Positions 32,650 to 43,986 of a stretch of DNA of 64,000 nt are shown here, piece by piece. A model generated the notes under the pieces. The model searched no databases and was not told where the DNA came from. It worked only from the letters and a program-made list of their open reading frames with translations. The stretch is from assembly GCF_014651955.1 (NCBI RefSeq), contig NZ_BMXW01000007.1, positions 1 to 64,000 of the forward strand, in the 5' to 3' direction. This DNA comes from Shewanella fodinae (GTDB lineage: Bacteria > Pseudomonadota > Gammaproteobacteria > Enterobacterales > Shewanellaceae). A program made the translations under genes and the position numbers. How positions within the stretch are numbered: the first letter of the stretch is position 1; each line of letters begins with the position of its first letter.

Positions 32650-33645
32650 TCAACGCCAATTTTCGGCATGAGAGATCACCAAGTCGGCAAGAAATGCCAT
32701 ATGTTGCTCACCATCATTCAGGCATGGCACAAAATGGTACTGCTCGCCTCCCGCATGTAAAAAGGTTTCCTTACCGCCCTGCGCAATTTCTTCCAGCGTT
32801 TCTAGACAATCAGCAGCAAATGCTGGGCTGATGATATCAACCGATTTCACACCTTTGCTGGGTAAGCTAGCGAGTGTTTCATCGGTATAGGGTGTCAACC
32901 ATGGCTCCTTGCCAAAGCGGGACTGAAAACATACTTGCCATTCAGCTTCTGGCAATGCCAGGGCCTGCGCAACCAACGCTGCGGTTGTTAGGCAATGTTG
33001 TTTATAAGGATCACCTTCATTGATGTAACGCTCCGGCACGCCATGAAACGAAAACAGCAGTTTTTCTGCTTTGCCGTACTGTTGCCAGTGTTTGCGGATA
33101 CTCTCGGTCAACGCAGCAATGTATCCTGGCCGATCATGATAGTCTTTGACCATCCGCAGTTCTGGAATATTACGACGAGGCTTCAATGCTGCGGCGACAC
33201 CATCAAAAACGCTGGCAACGGTAGAGCAAGAGTATTGAGGGTACAATGGCAACACCAACACCTTATCGACACCTGCCCGTTGTAACTCATCTAGACCATC
33301 CGCCAGCGATGGCTGACCGTAGCTCATACCTAGCGCCACAGGGATGGCAAAGCCAAGTCTTGAGGCCAATTGATTGGCCAGCGCCAGTTGTTGCCGCTGA
33401 CTGATCACCATTAAAGGAGAGCCCTCTTGCCACCAGATAGACTGGTAGAGTTTGGCAACTTTTGCAGGACGAATATTAAGAATGATCCCCTGCAGAATCG
33501 GCTGCCATTGCCAGGCGGGCAGATCGACCACCCGAGGGTCACTCAAAAACTGCTTTAAAAACGCACGGACAGCGTCTTTGGTGGGCGCGGCAGGCGTCCC
33601 TAGGTTAACCAGTAAAACGCCAAAAGGTGGATGGCTATGTGACAC
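32650..33645 (-). CDS. hemH: Ferrochelatase HemH
   Basis: HemH inserts iron into protoporphyrin IX at the end of heme synthesis. The domain begins FGVLLVNLGTPAAPT. The catalytic histidine is in FSFHGVPERY and the glutamate in CLETLEEIAQGG. Two starts are credible: GTG at 33645 with AGGAAG five bases upstream (331 residues), and TTG at 33678 with AAGGGG seven bases upstream (342 residues). I chose GTG because it gives the usual short N-terminus. The adk gene lies upstream, separated by a terminator. Confidence 0.94.
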   Translation of the reverse strand: MSHSHPPFGVLLVNLGTPAAPTKDAVRAFLKQFLSDPRVVDLPAWQWQPILQGIILNIRPAKVAKLYQSIWWQEGSPLMVISQRQQLALANQLASRLGFAIPVALGMSYGQPSLADGLDELQRAGVDKVLVLPLYPQYSCSTVASVFDGVAAALKPRRNIPELRMVKDYHDRPGYIAALTESIRKHWQQYGKAEKLLFSFHGVPERYINEGDPYKQHCLTTAALVAQALALPEAEWQVCFQSRFGKEPWLTPYTDETLASLPSKGVKSVDIISPAFAADCLETLEEIAQGGKETFLHAGGEQYHFVPCLNDGEQHMAFLADLVISHAENWR

Positions 33646-33699
33646 GGCAACTTCCTGATAAAAAGAACATGGCGTCAAGGTAACACCCCTTAAAACATA

Positions 33700-33727
33700 A
33701 AAAAAGTCCGCAACTGCGGACTTTTTC
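33700..33727. terminator. Terminator between adk and hemH
   Basis: AAAAAGTCCGC (33701-33711) and GCGGACTTTTT (33716-33726) form a perfect stem with an AACT loop, ending adk on the minus strand. It places hemH in its own transcript. Confidence 0.88.
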
Positions 33728-33756
33728 CAATTATGCGAATCGGCCTTATTGATAGC

Positions 33757-35411
<1,655 letters not shown>

Positions 35412-35493
35412 AGTGGTTTCCATCGTTATTGCCGCGGACGTATCCATCGGCAGTCATTCATAAAATTGGGGTGTTTCACCCGCCAGTATAATG

Positions 35494-35519
35494 AGAAAAG
35501 GGCCAGAGCGGCCCCTTTC
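35494..35519 (-). terminator. Terminator after htpG
   Basis: On the minus strand GGGGCCGCTCTGGCCC forms a stem with a GCTCT loop, followed by TTTTCTC. It lies directly after the htpG stop and before cnoX. Confidence 0.8.
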
Positions 35520-35526
35520 AACCAGC

Positions 35527-37440
35527 TTATTTCACGCTATCCATCAGCATTTTGTTGACCAGACCGACGAAAGTGGAAGGGTCTGACAAACTGCCTTTTT
35601 CGGATAACAGAGACTGTTGCAGCAACAGATTGCTCCAGTCGGCAAAAAGACTTTCGTCCTGCTCGTCATTCAGACGTTTCACCAGAGGATGCGCCGGATT
35701 GATTTCAAAAATCGGTTTCACTTCCGGCACCGGTTGCCCAGCGGCCTGCATCAGTTTGATCATCTGCGTCGACATTTCGCCTTCACCTACCACCACACAG
35801 GCTGGGGTGTCGGTTAAGCGGGTAGTGATGCGCACATCGGTAACCTTGTCACCCAGCGCATCCTTGATACGTTTTACCAGTGGCTCAGATTCTGTCGCCA
35901 GCTTTTCCTTTTCTGCTTTCTCGTCGGCATCTTCCAGCTCACCCAGTTCCAGATCGCCACGGGTCACAGAATGCAACTGTTTGCCTTTGTATTCATTCAG
36001 ATGGCTGATCAGCCATTCATCAATACGGTCAGACAACAGCAACACTTCCACATCTTTCTTACGCAGTTGTTCCAGATGAGGACTATGCGCAGCGGCCTGA
36101 TAACTGTCAGCAACGATGTAGTAGATGTGTGTTTGCCCAGCTTTCATACGCTCAATATAGTCATCCAACGACACATCTTGCGTTGCGCTGTCATTGTGGG
36201 TCGAGGCAAAGCGCAGCAGGCCGGCAATACGTTCTTTATTGCTCCAGTCTTCAGCTGGGCCTTCTTTCAACACCTGACCAAACTCAGTCCAGAACTGCTG
36301 ATATTTTTCAGTATCATCCTGCGCCAGTTTTTCCAGCATACTGAGTACACGTTTGGTCAACGCACTACGCAGTGCCTGAGTGACTTTGTTGTCTTGCAAA
36401 ATTTCGCGGGAAACGTTCAGCGGCAAATCGTTAGAATCGATCAAACCTTTCACAAAGCGCAGATAAGACGGCATAAACTGCTCTGCATCATCCATGATGA
36501 ACACTCGTTGTACAAACAGCTTCAGGCCATGTTTGTAGTCACGATTCCACAGATCCCACGGCGCTTTAGCTGGGATATACAACAGACTAGTATATTCCTG
36601 TTTCCCTTCTACGCGGTTATGGCTCCACAGCAGTGGGTCACTGAAATCATGGGAAATATGTTTGTAAAACTCTTGATACTCTTCATCGGTGATCTCTGAC
36701 TTGTTGCGGTTCCACAGTGCTGTGGCTTTATTCATCACCTGCCAGTGACCTTCTGTTGCCGGAATTTTCTCGCCATCTGGGCCATCATGTTCCGCAGTAC
36801 CTTCCTGCCACATTTCAACCGGGATGGAGATATGGTCAGAGTATTTGGTGATAATGGATTTCAGACGCCAATCATCGGCAAACTCTTTCTCGTCTTCACG
36901 CAAGTAAAGGGTAATTTCAGTGCCACGGTTTTGTTTAACAATGTTTTCTACGGTAAAGCTGCCTTCACCGTTAGATTCCCACTGCACTGCTTCATCAGGT
37001 TTTACACCCGCAGCACGCGTGCGAACGGTGACCTTATCAGCCACGATGAAAGCGGAGTAAAAGCCTACCCCAAACTGACCGATAAGCTGTGAGTCTTTGG
37101 CGGCATCGCCAGACAGATTTTTGAAAAATTCAGCAGTGCCAGACTTGGCAATGGTGCCCAAATGCTCAATCACACCCTCACGGGTCATACCAATACCATT
37201 ATCATCGATAGTCACTGTGCCTTTTTCTTTATCGGTGGTAATGCGTACCCGCAATTCGCCATCGCCTTCGTACAGTGAATCATCTGTCAACGCCAGATAA
37301 CGCAGCTTATCAGCGGCATCGGCAGCATTTGACACCAGTTCACGCAAGAAAATCTCTTTGTTGGAATACAAAGAGTGGATCATCAAATGCAAAAGCTGTT
37401 TCACTTCAGCTTGAAAACCAAGAGTTTCTTGTTGTGACAT
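35527..37440 (-). CDS. htpG: Molecular chaperone HtpG (Hsp90)
   Basis: The bacterial Hsp90, 637 residues. The GHKL ATPase domain shows [19 protein letters not shown] (ATP-site Asn), [11 protein letters not shown] and [13 protein letters not shown]. The middle domain includes NVSREILQ (catalytic Arg in the SREIL motif), and the C-terminal dimer domain is complete. A textbook sigma-32 promoter lies about 60 bases upstream of the ATG, matching heat-shock control. It is followed by a terminator. Confidence 0.97.
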   Translation of the reverse strand: MSQQETLGFQAEVKQLLHLMIHSLYSNKEIFLRELVSNAADAADKLRYLALTDDSLYEGDGELRVRITTDKEKGTVTIDDNGIGMTREGVIEHLGTIAKSGTAEFFKNLSGDAAKDSQLIGQFGVGFYSAFIVADKVTVRTRAAGVKPDEAVQWESNGEGSFTVENIVKQNRGTEITLYLREDEKEFADDWRLKSIITKYSDHISIPVEMWQEGTAEHDGPDGEKIPATEGHWQVMNKATALWNRNKSEITDEEYQEFYKHISHDFSDPLLWSHNRVEGKQEYTSLLYIPAKAPWDLWNRDYKHGLKLFVQRVFIMDDAEQFMPSYLRFVKGLIDSNDLPLNVSREILQDNKVTQALRSALTKRVLSMLEKLAQDDTEKYQQFWTEFGQVLKEGPAEDWSNKERIAGLLRFASTHNDSATQDVSLDDYIERMKAGQTHIYYIVADSYQAAAHSPHLEQLRKKDVEVLLLSDRIDEWLISHLNEYKGKQLHSVTRGDLELGELEDADEKAEKEKLATESEPLVKRIKDALGDKVTDVRITTRLTDTPACVVVGEGEMSTQMIKLMQAAGQPVPEVKPIFEINPAHPLVKRLNDEQDESLFADWSNLLLQQSLLSEKGSLSDPSTFVGLVNKMLMDSVK

Positions 37441-37502
37441 GAATAGTTCCTTCGTTTATCGCTAACTAATGGGTAAAACACACCAAATTGGACTGTTACT
37501 TG

Positions 37503-37530
37503 AAGTGGGGATCATGAATATTTTTTCAAG
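37503..37530 (-). promoter_or_regulatory. Sigma-32 heat-shock promoter of htpG
   Basis: On the minus strand CTTGAAA (37530-37524), 13 bases of spacer, then CCCCACTT (37510-37503). Consensus for RpoH is CTTGAAA and CCCCATnT with 11-16 bases between. It reads toward htpG and lies ~60 bases upstream of the ATG. Confidence 0.88.
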
Positions 37531-37555
37531 GGCTGAACGATAAAAAGCCGTTGCC

Positions 37556-37588
37556 TGAAAAAACACAGCCCCGCTTAAACGAGGCTGA
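37556..37588 (-). terminator. Terminator after recR
   Basis: On the minus strand CAGCCTCG and CGGGGCTG pair (one G-T) around TTTAAG, followed by TGTTTTTTC. It separates recR from the htpG promoter region. Confidence 0.85.
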
Positions 37589-37611
37589 GATAGGAGCAAG
37601 AATAAACGCGT

Positions 37612-38211
37612 TTACAGCGGTAGCCGACCATTAAACGACAACGCCAGGGTGGTACTGTCAACATATTCCAATTCCCCCCCCACCGGCACGCCATGGGCAA
37701 TACGGCTAACACTGACTTGATAGCGATGGGCAATATCAGCAATGAAATGCGCCGTGGCATCACCTTCAACCGTAGGATTGGTTGCCAAGATCAGCTCATT
37801 GATTTCACCACCTGCAAGATGCTGCTCCAACAGTGCTAACCCCAGTTCCTCCGGGCCGATACCATCCAAAGGCGATAGATGTCCTAGGAGAACAAAATAA
37901 CGACCGCTGTAATGGCCTCCGGCCTCGATAGCCAGCACGTCTGCGGGGGTTTCCACCACGCAGATGGTATCGGCATGGCCGCGTTTGGCACTACCACAAA
38001 TAGGGCACAACGATTCTTCGGTAAAAGTACGGCAGGACTGACAATGACCGACATCCTTCATCGCTTTATCCAATGCGTCAGCCAGTTGCAGGCCAGATTT
38101 ACGATCCCGTTCCAGTAATTGGAATGCCATCCGCTGCGCCGACTTGGGGCCAACGCCCGGTAAACAACGTAGCGACTGAATAAGCTCATCCACCAATGGA
38201 CTGAATTTCAT
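37612..38211 (-). CDS. recR: Recombination mediator RecR
   Basis: RecR, with RecF and RecO, loads RecA at single-strand gaps. The 199 residues contain the N-terminal helix-hairpin-helix [17 protein letters not shown] and a Cys4 zinc finger ([16 protein letters not shown]). A Toprim domain follows, with [13 protein letters not shown], and the Walker-like loop [13 protein letters not shown]. It follows ybaB by 20 bases, the standard dnaX-ybaB-recR order. Confidence 0.97.
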   Translation of the reverse strand: MKFSPLVDELIQSLRCLPGVGPKSAQRMAFQLLERDRKSGLQLADALDKAMKDVGHCQSCRTFTEESLCPICGSAKRGHADTICVVETPADVLAIEAGGHYSGRYFVLLGHLSPLDGIGPEELGLALLEQHLAGGEINELILATNPTVEGDATAHFIADIAHRYQVSVSRIAHGVPVGGELEYVDSTTLALSFNGRLPL

Positions 38212-38231
38212 CGTCTAATCCGCAACGCGCA

Positions 38232-38561
38232 TCAGAATGGCAATTTCATGCCTGGCGGTAATTGCATACCACCAGTCACTTGCGCCATTTTTTCTTTCTG
38301 GTTTTCTTCCACACGACGTGCAGCATCATTGCAGGCAGCGGCAATAAGATCTTCCAGCATCTCTTTGTCGTCTTCCAACAGACTCGGATCGATGTCAACC
38401 TTGCGGACATTATGGCTACCAGTCATTGTCACTTTCACCAGTCCGGCACCTGACTCACCAGTAACTTCCATGCGGGCAATCTCTTCCTGCATTTTCGCCA
38501 TACGTTCCTGCATCATTTGGGCCTGCTTCATCAGGTTGCCCATTCCACCTTTTCCAAACAT
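38232..38561 (-). CDS. ybaB: YbaB/EbfC nucleoid-associated protein
   Basis: A 109-residue DNA-binding protein starting [21 protein letters not shown], typical of the family, with [15 protein letters not shown] in the middle and a Met/Pro-rich end. It forms dimers that bind DNA and is encoded between dnaX and recR in most gammaproteobacteria. Confidence 0.96.
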   Translation of the reverse strand: MFGKGGMGNLMKQAQMMQERMAKMQEEIARMEVTGESGAGLVKVTMTGSHNVRKVDIDPSLLEDDKEMLEDLIAAACNDAARRVEENQKEKMAQVTGGMQLPPGMKLPF

Positions 38562-38664
38562 AACGTTATCTCTTCAATTAACAGTGAGTGACAGGTTAAA
38601 GTTCGCTGATCTTACCCAAATAATTGCGCTTGGCAATCCGTAGCATGGCACAAACCGCGTTGTA

Positions 38665-41100
38665 TCACTGCGGTAACTGTCCATCGGGAATAAGCGCGGT
38701 TTTTTGCACCAGTTGCTCTGGGTTATAACTCAAGGAATCCGCTTCTAAAGTTGCGCCCATGTGTTGCACCAACCAACGCACCTTGTCATCCGCTAGCAGT
38801 TTCTCACCCGCATGCGCCAATAACTCTTTTTTAAACCGTTGGCGGATATCCTGCGGGGTTTCTCGCCCCGGTTCATTGCCCACAGTGAACTCTACTGTGA
38901 GCGGGCGCTGTAAAGCATCGAGTAATGTTTGTTGCAGCTGATTGATAGCCGCAGCAGCGGCGAGATGTTTCTGATCCGGTTTGAGTAACAACAGACACTT
39001 TTCACTCAACGACAGGCACACAGAATTAGCTGCTAATTGCCGCACGCGCCCACGGATTGGCAGTGAAGAAACCAGTTTATACCACCCTAAATCAGCGGGA
39101 TTACCTGCGGGAGCCTCGATAGCACTGGCTGCAACCTTCGGCGCTACGTTAGCCCCATCAGCCGCCGCAGTGACCGATGTAGTCGCCGCCGAAGATGTTA
39201 CGATCGTTTGCGCGTCCGCAACGGCTACCGTTGGCGGTACTGCGTTATCTGATGGCGCTATGGTAGTGTCGTCACTGTCTGGCAGTGACGGTTCGTCGAC
39301 TTGTTGCGCGGTCCATTCACCATAAACCTCTGCACTATTGTCAGAAAATGGCTCATCTGCCATTACATCAGCGTCTGACTCAGCAGGTTTGGGTGCACCA
39401 GTATTAGCAGCGCTAGAAACTGCTATCGCGCTGCCTTTCAGAGGGATTTCAGTGTTTTTTTTTGAGCTGGAATCGTGCTGATGCTCCGGTATTTTGGCTG
39501 GCGTTTCATCGGTTGCCAACGCATCAATATCTTGCAACAGTTGCTCTCTGGTTGCTAAAACCTGATCGAGTAATTCATCGCCAAAAAGCGATGTTGTCGA
39601 GGGTGTTGCTTGTGGATCTTCCACCACCGCTGCTTGAAGTTCATTTTTCGACAGTTCAGCGGCAAACATATCGCTGGTCAGTTCATCACGAAATGGCGGC
39701 TCTGCCGACGCATCCTCGCCAGAATTTATCGGTTCATCCTGCTGAAACTGATGCCCCATACTCTCAGCCTGCGACAAAATTAACGTCTGTTCAGCGATGA
39801 AAGCGGCATCATCTTCATCTATTTCATGGTCTTCAACATCAACCGATGTAGGGGCCGTTGTTGCATCACTCGGCGTAGGCGGCGTAGCAGCTGTGCTCAC
39901 ATGAGGGTTAGCAGTTGATACAGGTACTGACTTATCAGTGGTTGGCGCTATGCCACTCATAGCCGTAAACACTGGTTTGTCGCCATGAGTTGCTGAACTT
40001 TGCCAGCGCTGAGGCGGCGTTTCCGGGACAAAAGCAACGGCCCGTAACAGCGCCATTTCCAGTCCTGATTTTGGATCTGGCGCAAACGGTAGATCTTTGC
40101 GCCCCTGCAATAACAGCTGATAATAGAGCTGTACCTGCTCAGCAGATAGCTGTTCGGCAAATTCTTGGATCTGATCAGCGTATAGCGACAGTTGCGCGGC
40201 AGCAGGGGCAAATTGTGTTAGGGTGATCTGGTGTAATAATTCCAATAAGCTACGTAGCACTTCATTCGCATCAGCGCCAAAAGCCAATATACGTTCCGCT
40301 TCCTGCATTAACGGCGCCACATCGGCTTGTACCAGCGCTTGCAGCAGAGAAATCACTTGTCGTTCATCAATCGCGCCCAGCATGGTTTGCACCTGCTGCA
40401 GTTTGATCTGCCCAGCACCAAAAGCGATGGCCTGATCTGTCAGACTTAACGCATCACGCATGCTGCCGTTGGCGGCCTTGGCCAGCAGCGCCAGAGATTG
40501 CGGCTCAAAAGGTAATGCTTCTGCGGAGACAATATGTTGTAGCTGTCTGGCAATTTCGTCCTGAGTCAGGCTTTTCAGATTGAATTGCAGACAACGGGAT
40601 AACACGGTTACCGGCAGCTTTTGCGGATCGGTTGTCGCCAGTAAAAATTTGACATGTTCCGGCGGTTCTTCCAGTGTCTTCAGCAGCGCATTAAAACTGC
40701 TGCGAGACAACATATGTACTTCGTCAATCAGGTAAACTTTAAAACGGCCACGACTTGGGCGGTATTGCACATTGTCGAGTAACTCGCGAGTATCATCGAC
40801 CTTAGTGCGGGACGCGGCATCCACTTCAATTAAATCAACAAATCGCCCCTGCGCAATCTCCTGACAGGCACTGCATTTTCCGCAGGGAGTTGCGGTAATT
40901 CCTTGTTCGCAGTTGAGTCCTTTGGCAAAAAGGCGTGCCAAGCTGGTTTTACCCACACCCCGGGTGCCGGTAAACAGATAAGCATGATGCAGACGTTGCT
41001 GGCTCAACGCATTGGTCAGGGCGTGCAGTACGTGAGACTGCCCAACCACCTGTTCAAAACTGGCAGGTCGCCACTTACGGGCTAATACCTGATAGGACAT
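38665..41100 (-). CDS. dnaX: DNA polymerase III tau (and probably gamma) subunit DnaX
   Basis: The clamp-loader ATPase and replisome organiser, 811 residues. Walker A GTRGVGKTS, four zinc-site cysteines (CEQGITATPCGKCSAC) and Walker B LIDEVHML are present. The sensor-1/arginine-finger region is TTDPQKLPVTVLSRC. Residues ~370-660 are a long Ala/Thr/Asp-rich linker that makes it longer than E. coli tau (643). The C-terminal tau domain for polymerase binding is intact. Inside the linker is a run of nine A residues where a -1 shift reaches a stop within two codons, so a gamma form of about 550 residues is predicted. Confidence 0.95.
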   Translation of the reverse strand: MSYQVLARKWRPASFEQVVGQSHVLHALTNALSQQRLHHAYLFTGTRGVGKTSLARLFAKGLNCEQGITATPCGKCSACQEIAQGRFVDLIEVDAASRTKVDDTRELLDNVQYRPSRGRFKVYLIDEVHMLSRSSFNALLKTLEEPPEHVKFLLATTDPQKLPVTVLSRCLQFNLKSLTQDEIARQLQHIVSAEALPFEPQSLALLAKAANGSMRDALSLTDQAIAFGAGQIKLQQVQTMLGAIDERQVISLLQALVQADVAPLMQEAERILAFGADANEVLRSLLELLHQITLTQFAPAAAQLSLYADQIQEFAEQLSAEQVQLYYQLLLQGRKDLPFAPDPKSGLEMALLRAVAFVPETPPQRWQSSATHGDKPVFTAMSGIAPTTDKSVPVSTANPHVSTAATPPTPSDATTAPTSVDVEDHEIDEDDAAFIAEQTLILSQAESMGHQFQQDEPINSGEDASAEPPFRDELTSDMFAAELSKNELQAAVVEDPQATPSTTSLFGDELLDQVLATREQLLQDIDALATDETPAKIPEHQHDSSSKKNTEIPLKGSAIAVSSAANTGAPKPAESDADVMADEPFSDNSAEVYGEWTAQQVDEPSLPDSDDTTIAPSDNAVPPTVAVADAQTIVTSSAATTSVTAAADGANVAPKVAASAIEAPAGNPADLGWYKLVSSLPIRGRVRQLAANSVCLSLSEKCLLLLKPDQKHLAAAAAINQLQQTLLDALQRPLTVEFTVGNEPGRETPQDIRQRFKKELLAHAGEKLLADDKVRWLVQHMGATLEADSLSYNPEQLVQKTALIPDGQLPQ
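39401..39465 (-). promoter_or_regulatory. Candidate dnaX slippage/frameshift site with 3' hairpin
   Basis: On the coding strand TCA AAA AAA AAC (codons 546-549) contains nine consecutive A (39463-39455). A -1 shift gives AAA CAC TGA, a stop. A hairpin follows 19 bases downstream: GGCAGCGC with GCGCTGCT, plus inner TAG/CTA and a two-base bulge. Either ribosomal frameshifting or transcriptional slippage could make gamma. The spacer is longer than the E. coli dnaX signal, so polymerase slippage on A9 is the better guess. Confidence 0.65.
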
Positions 41101-41135
41101 GAAACTCCCCAGAATAGCTTTACATTCATATTACG

Positions 41136-41201
41136 GGAGCAAGCTCCACGGATCGCCAAACAATAACATGTGCCAATCTGACATGCTACCCAGGCGATCC
41201 G
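41136..41201. repeat. Inverted repeats upstream of dnaX
   Basis: Between apt and dnaX are GGAGC-AA-GCTCC (41136-41147) and a longer inverted repeat CGGATCGCC (41149-41157) with GGCGATCCG (41193-41201). On the minus strand both lie in the dnaX leader. No T run follows, so they are not clear terminators; they could fold the leader RNA. Confidence 0.5.
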
Positions 41202-41220
41202 GGACCGGGAATAAAGAAGA

Positions 41221-41772
41221 CTATTCTCCTTCAAATTCACACAGTTTCAGCACTTCTAATCCCTGTGACTGCAGGCGTTTTTCACCGCCAATATCTGGCA
41301 GGGAAATAACAAATGCGGCATGACTCACTTCCCCCCCAAGACGACGAATAAGCTTTACGGTAGCTTCAATAGTGCCGCCGGTGGCGAGTAGATCATCCAC
41401 TACCAGTACCTTGTCCCCCGGCACAATCGCATCAACGTGCATTTCCAGCGTGTCGTGACCATATTCCAGTTCATAGGTTTCAGCAATGGTTTCACGTGGC
41501 AGCTTGCCAGGTTTGCGCACGGGGACAAACCCGACACCTAATTCCAGCGCCAACGGTGCGCCGAACAGAAAACCACGGGCTTCAGTACCGACAACTTTGG
41601 TAAAGCCAAGGCCTTGGTAATGCTCTAAAAATGCGCGGATAGTGGTCTGATAGGCAATCGGATCTTCCAGCAAACTGGTCACATCACGAAACAGGATCCC
41701 GGCTTTCGGGTAGTCAGGAATAGTTTTAATGCTTTGCTTAATCAGCGCTAAGCTGTCGGGGTTAATAGCCAT
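41221..41772 (-). CDS. apt: Adenine phosphoribosyltransferase
   Basis: Converts adenine and PRPP to AMP. It is 183 residues from the ATG at 41772, starting [30 protein letters not shown] and [18 protein letters not shown] are present, as is the PRPP motif [14 protein letters not shown] start at 41811 would add 13 residues and is less likely. The gene is upstream of dnaX in the same direction, the conserved apt-dnaX order. Confidence 0.96.
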   Translation of the reverse strand: MAINPDSLALIKQSIKTIPDYPKAGILFRDVTSLLEDPIAYQTTIRAFLEHYQGLGFTKVVGTEARGFLFGAPLALELGVGFVPVRKPGKLPRETIAETYELEYGHDTLEMHVDAIVPGDKVLVVDDLLATGGTIEATVKLIRRLGGEVSHAAFVISLPDIGGEKRLQSQGLEVLKLCEFEGE

Positions 41773-41815
41773 AGTTTCAGTACTTAATTTCCCGGAATAT
41801 ACCGGCTTCATACAA

Positions 41816-41840
41816 CAAAAAAGTCCACACCAAGGTGGAC
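41816..41840 (-). terminator. Terminator after ybaN
   Basis: On the minus strand GTCCAC-CTTGGT-GTGGAC is followed by TTTTTTG. It separates ybaN from apt. Confidence 0.85.
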
Positions 41841-41928
41841 CGCGTTTCTAAATCCGGCTAAAGCTTAAGCCGCTTTGCAGTCAGTTGCAACAGCGATTAT
41901 CCGATTGTGTGCCACATCGCAACATCGT

Positions 41929-42324
41929 CTACTCCGGGTCATAGACCGACGATTTTCCAGCATCGGCAACGACGGGAAGCCGCCATAAAAAAGCAACCAA
42001 GATCAAACAGATAATTGCAAGAAAAAGCTTGAGCCACAGCACAGACACCAGCCAAATACTCAAACTAAAACTAGCGATAGTCATCACCAATGCCCGGCGT
42101 TTTAAAGGCAAACGCAGTCCGCGCTGCTGATGCCAATCGCACAATGCCTGAGCAAACCATGGATGCTGATGCAACCAGCGATGCAGTTCCGGGCTGGAGC
42201 GGGCAAAACAAAACCCAGCCAGCAATACAAAAGGCACCGTTGGCAGCAGTGGCAATACGATTCCCGCCATGCCTAACAACAGACTAACGATTCCCAACCC
42301 CAGCAACACACTGCGTTTTATCAT
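41929..42324 (-). CDS. ybaN: YbaN family inner-membrane protein (DUF454)
   Basis: A 131-residue protein with an N-terminal helix pair around GIVSLLLGMAGIVLPLLPTVPF, then FCFARSSPELHRWLHQHPWF, which is the DUF454 signature, and a C-terminal hydrophobic pair. Function unknown. In E. coli ybaN also sits next to apt. Confidence 0.92.
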   Translation of the reverse strand: MIKRSVLLGLGIVSLLLGMAGIVLPLLPTVPFVLLAGFCFARSSPELHRWLHQHPWFAQALCDWHQQRGLRLPLKRRALVMTIASFSLSIWLVSVLWLKLFLAIICLILVAFLWRLPVVADAGKSSVYDPE

Positions 42325-42478
42325 AGGTCACAAATAGCAATAGTTTTCATTTAACGGATATCTTAACAACAGTGTCTGAAGTAGCAAAGTGACTCGCCAC
42401 TGCTTATGGAAAGCACTTCGGAAATCCGCCACAATCAGGTAGAATGCGCGCCTTTATCCGTATAGTGGAACAACCAAC

Positions 42479-43411
42479 GTGAGAGTCATTCTGGCCCCAA
42501 TGGAAGGGGTGGTCGATCATACGATGCGTGAACTTTTGTCCACCATTAATCCTTACGATTTAATGGTGACAGAATTTGTCCGCGTGGTGGATCAATTGTT
42601 ACCAGAGAAAGTCTTTTTACGGATGTGTCCAGAACTGAATAATGCCGGATTTACCCAGAGCGGCACTCCGGTACGGGTACAGCTGTTAGGGCAGGAACCC
42701 GAGTGGATGGCCGAGAACGCCGTTCGCGCTATCAAGCTTGGCTCACATGGGGTTGATGCCAATTTTGGTTGCCCAGCGAAAATGGTTAACCGCAGTAAAG
42801 GCGGTGCTGTATTACTACAATATCCAGAGCAAATTTATCGTATAGTGAGGGCCATGCGCCAGGCCGTGCCCGCCGAGCACCCCGTCACCGCCAAAATCCG
42901 CTTAGGCTATGAAGACAAGAGTCTGTTTATGGAAAATGCGCTGGCAATTTATGAAGCCGGAGCCACTGAACTGGCGGTTCATGCCCGCAGTAAAGTGGAT
43001 GGCTATCGCCCGCCAGCATACTGGGAATACATTACCGACATCCGCCAACGGTTGCCAATTCCTATCATCGCCAACGGCGAGATCTGGAACCGCGAAGATG
43101 CGCTGCGCTGCATATCTCAAACAGGCTGCGACAGCGTTATGGTTGGCCGCGGCGCCATCACCCTGCCGAATCTGGCAGCGCATATTAAAAACAACGAGGC
43201 CCCTTATAGCTGGCAACAAACGCTGGCATTGCTGATGGAATATACCCGTCAGCAACAAAGTGTCCCCCGCAATGATTATTTCCCCGGGCGAGTCAAACAG
43301 TGGTTCAGTTATCTGAATCGCCAGTACAGCCAAGCCGATACGCTGTTTCGCGAACTGCGACTGCACAAAACCACTGATGCGGTTGTTGCCGTGTTGGCAA
43401 GCGCTGCCTGA
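42479..43411 (+). CDS. dusC: tRNA-dihydrouridine(16) synthase DusC
   Basis: A flavoenzyme that reduces uridine 16 of tRNA. The GTG start at 42479 gives 310 residues beginning MRVILAPMEGVVDH. NFGCPAKMVNRSKGG holds the catalytic cysteine and fits the DusC subgroup. FMN-phosphate binding motifs NGEIWN and MVGRGAI follow. The gene is single, divergent from ybaN, and followed by the small zinc-finger gene. Confidence 0.94.
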   Translation: MRVILAPMEGVVDHTMRELLSTINPYDLMVTEFVRVVDQLLPEKVFLRMCPELNNAGFTQSGTPVRVQLLGQEPEWMAENAVRAIKLGSHGVDANFGCPAKMVNRSKGGAVLLQYPEQIYRIVRAMRQAVPAEHPVTAKIRLGYEDKSLFMENALAIYEAGATELAVHARSKVDGYRPPAYWEYITDIRQRLPIPIIANGEIWNREDALRCISQTGCDSVMVGRGAITLPNLAAHIKNNEAPYSWQQTLALLMEYTRQQQSVPRNDYFPGRVKQWFSYLNRQYSQADTLFRELRLHKTTDAVVAVLASAA

Positions 43412-43549
43412 ACAGCACACTTTGTTGTTGTAAACCTTGCTTTTGATGGGTATCACGGGAAATCTAAAGCGGATTTGATCCGCATCATAGTTGACCCACC
43501 ATTGCCAATTAGACTAATAGGTCCATAAGCAAGCAAAAGGCGGTAAAGA

Positions 43550-43888
43550 GTGAGTGGTTCCCTGATCAGACAACGATTGTCTGCAATTGAGAAGGATCTC
43601 AGAGTCGCAATCACTGAGCTTAACGCTGACTGGGCAGAATGGTCTATAGGCGAGATCATTGATGCCATGGTCGGTGCCGAGCTGTGCCATCATCCGCTGT
43701 ATAATAGGCTCAATCGACTGGATGCTGCCCAGTGTCAGTTAGATCTCGGGCTGTATGGTTTATGTGCCGATTGTGAAAATGAGATAGAACCTGAAAGGTT
43801 GGCTATGGATCCGACTGAGCAGCGGTGTCAGCACTGCTCTGAGCAATATGCCCATGAGCATCGCCAGGAACTGCGGCTCAGCCATTAA
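43550..43888 (+). CDS. DksA/TraR-type zinc-finger protein
   Basis: A 112-residue protein with a helical N-terminus and a C4 zinc finger, CADCENEIEPERLAMDP to CQHCSEQY, of the DksA/TraR type. DksA itself is ~150 residues with an acidic coiled-coil tip; this short form resembles the TraR/YbiI-like members. It may bind the RNA polymerase secondary channel, but this is inference. Start is a GTG after GGTAAAGA. It precedes a bidirectional terminator. Confidence 0.85.
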   Translation: MSGSLIRQRLSAIEKDLRVAITELNADWAEWSIGEIIDAMVGAELCHHPLYNRLNRLDAAQCQLDLGLYGLCADCENEIEPERLAMDPTEQRCQHCSEQYAHEHRQELRLSH

Positions 43889-43944
43889 CTCAGGTCACCT
43901 ATGGACAAACACAATCTTAAAATAAATGGTCATTGCTCCAACAA

Positions 43945-43977
43945 TAAAAAAAGGCGCTTTAAGCGCCTTTTTTTATT
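43945..43977. terminator. Bidirectional terminator between zinc-finger gene and ndk
   Basis: GGCGCTT and AAGCGCC (43953-43967) are flanked by seven A and seven T. It serves both converging genes and matches the 31162 element in core sequence. Confidence 0.92.
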
Positions 43978-43986
43978 TCGTAGCAA

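Noticed and set aside
35971..36699. Long open frame (~240 codons) antisense to htpG
   Set aside because: It mirrors the codon pattern of htpG, has no ribosome binding site, and its translation has no recognisable motif. It is a shadow of a conserved gene.
41136..41201. Possible 4.5S (SRP) RNA upstream of dnaX
   Set aside because: The conserved GGAAGGAAGCAGCC loop is not present on either strand.
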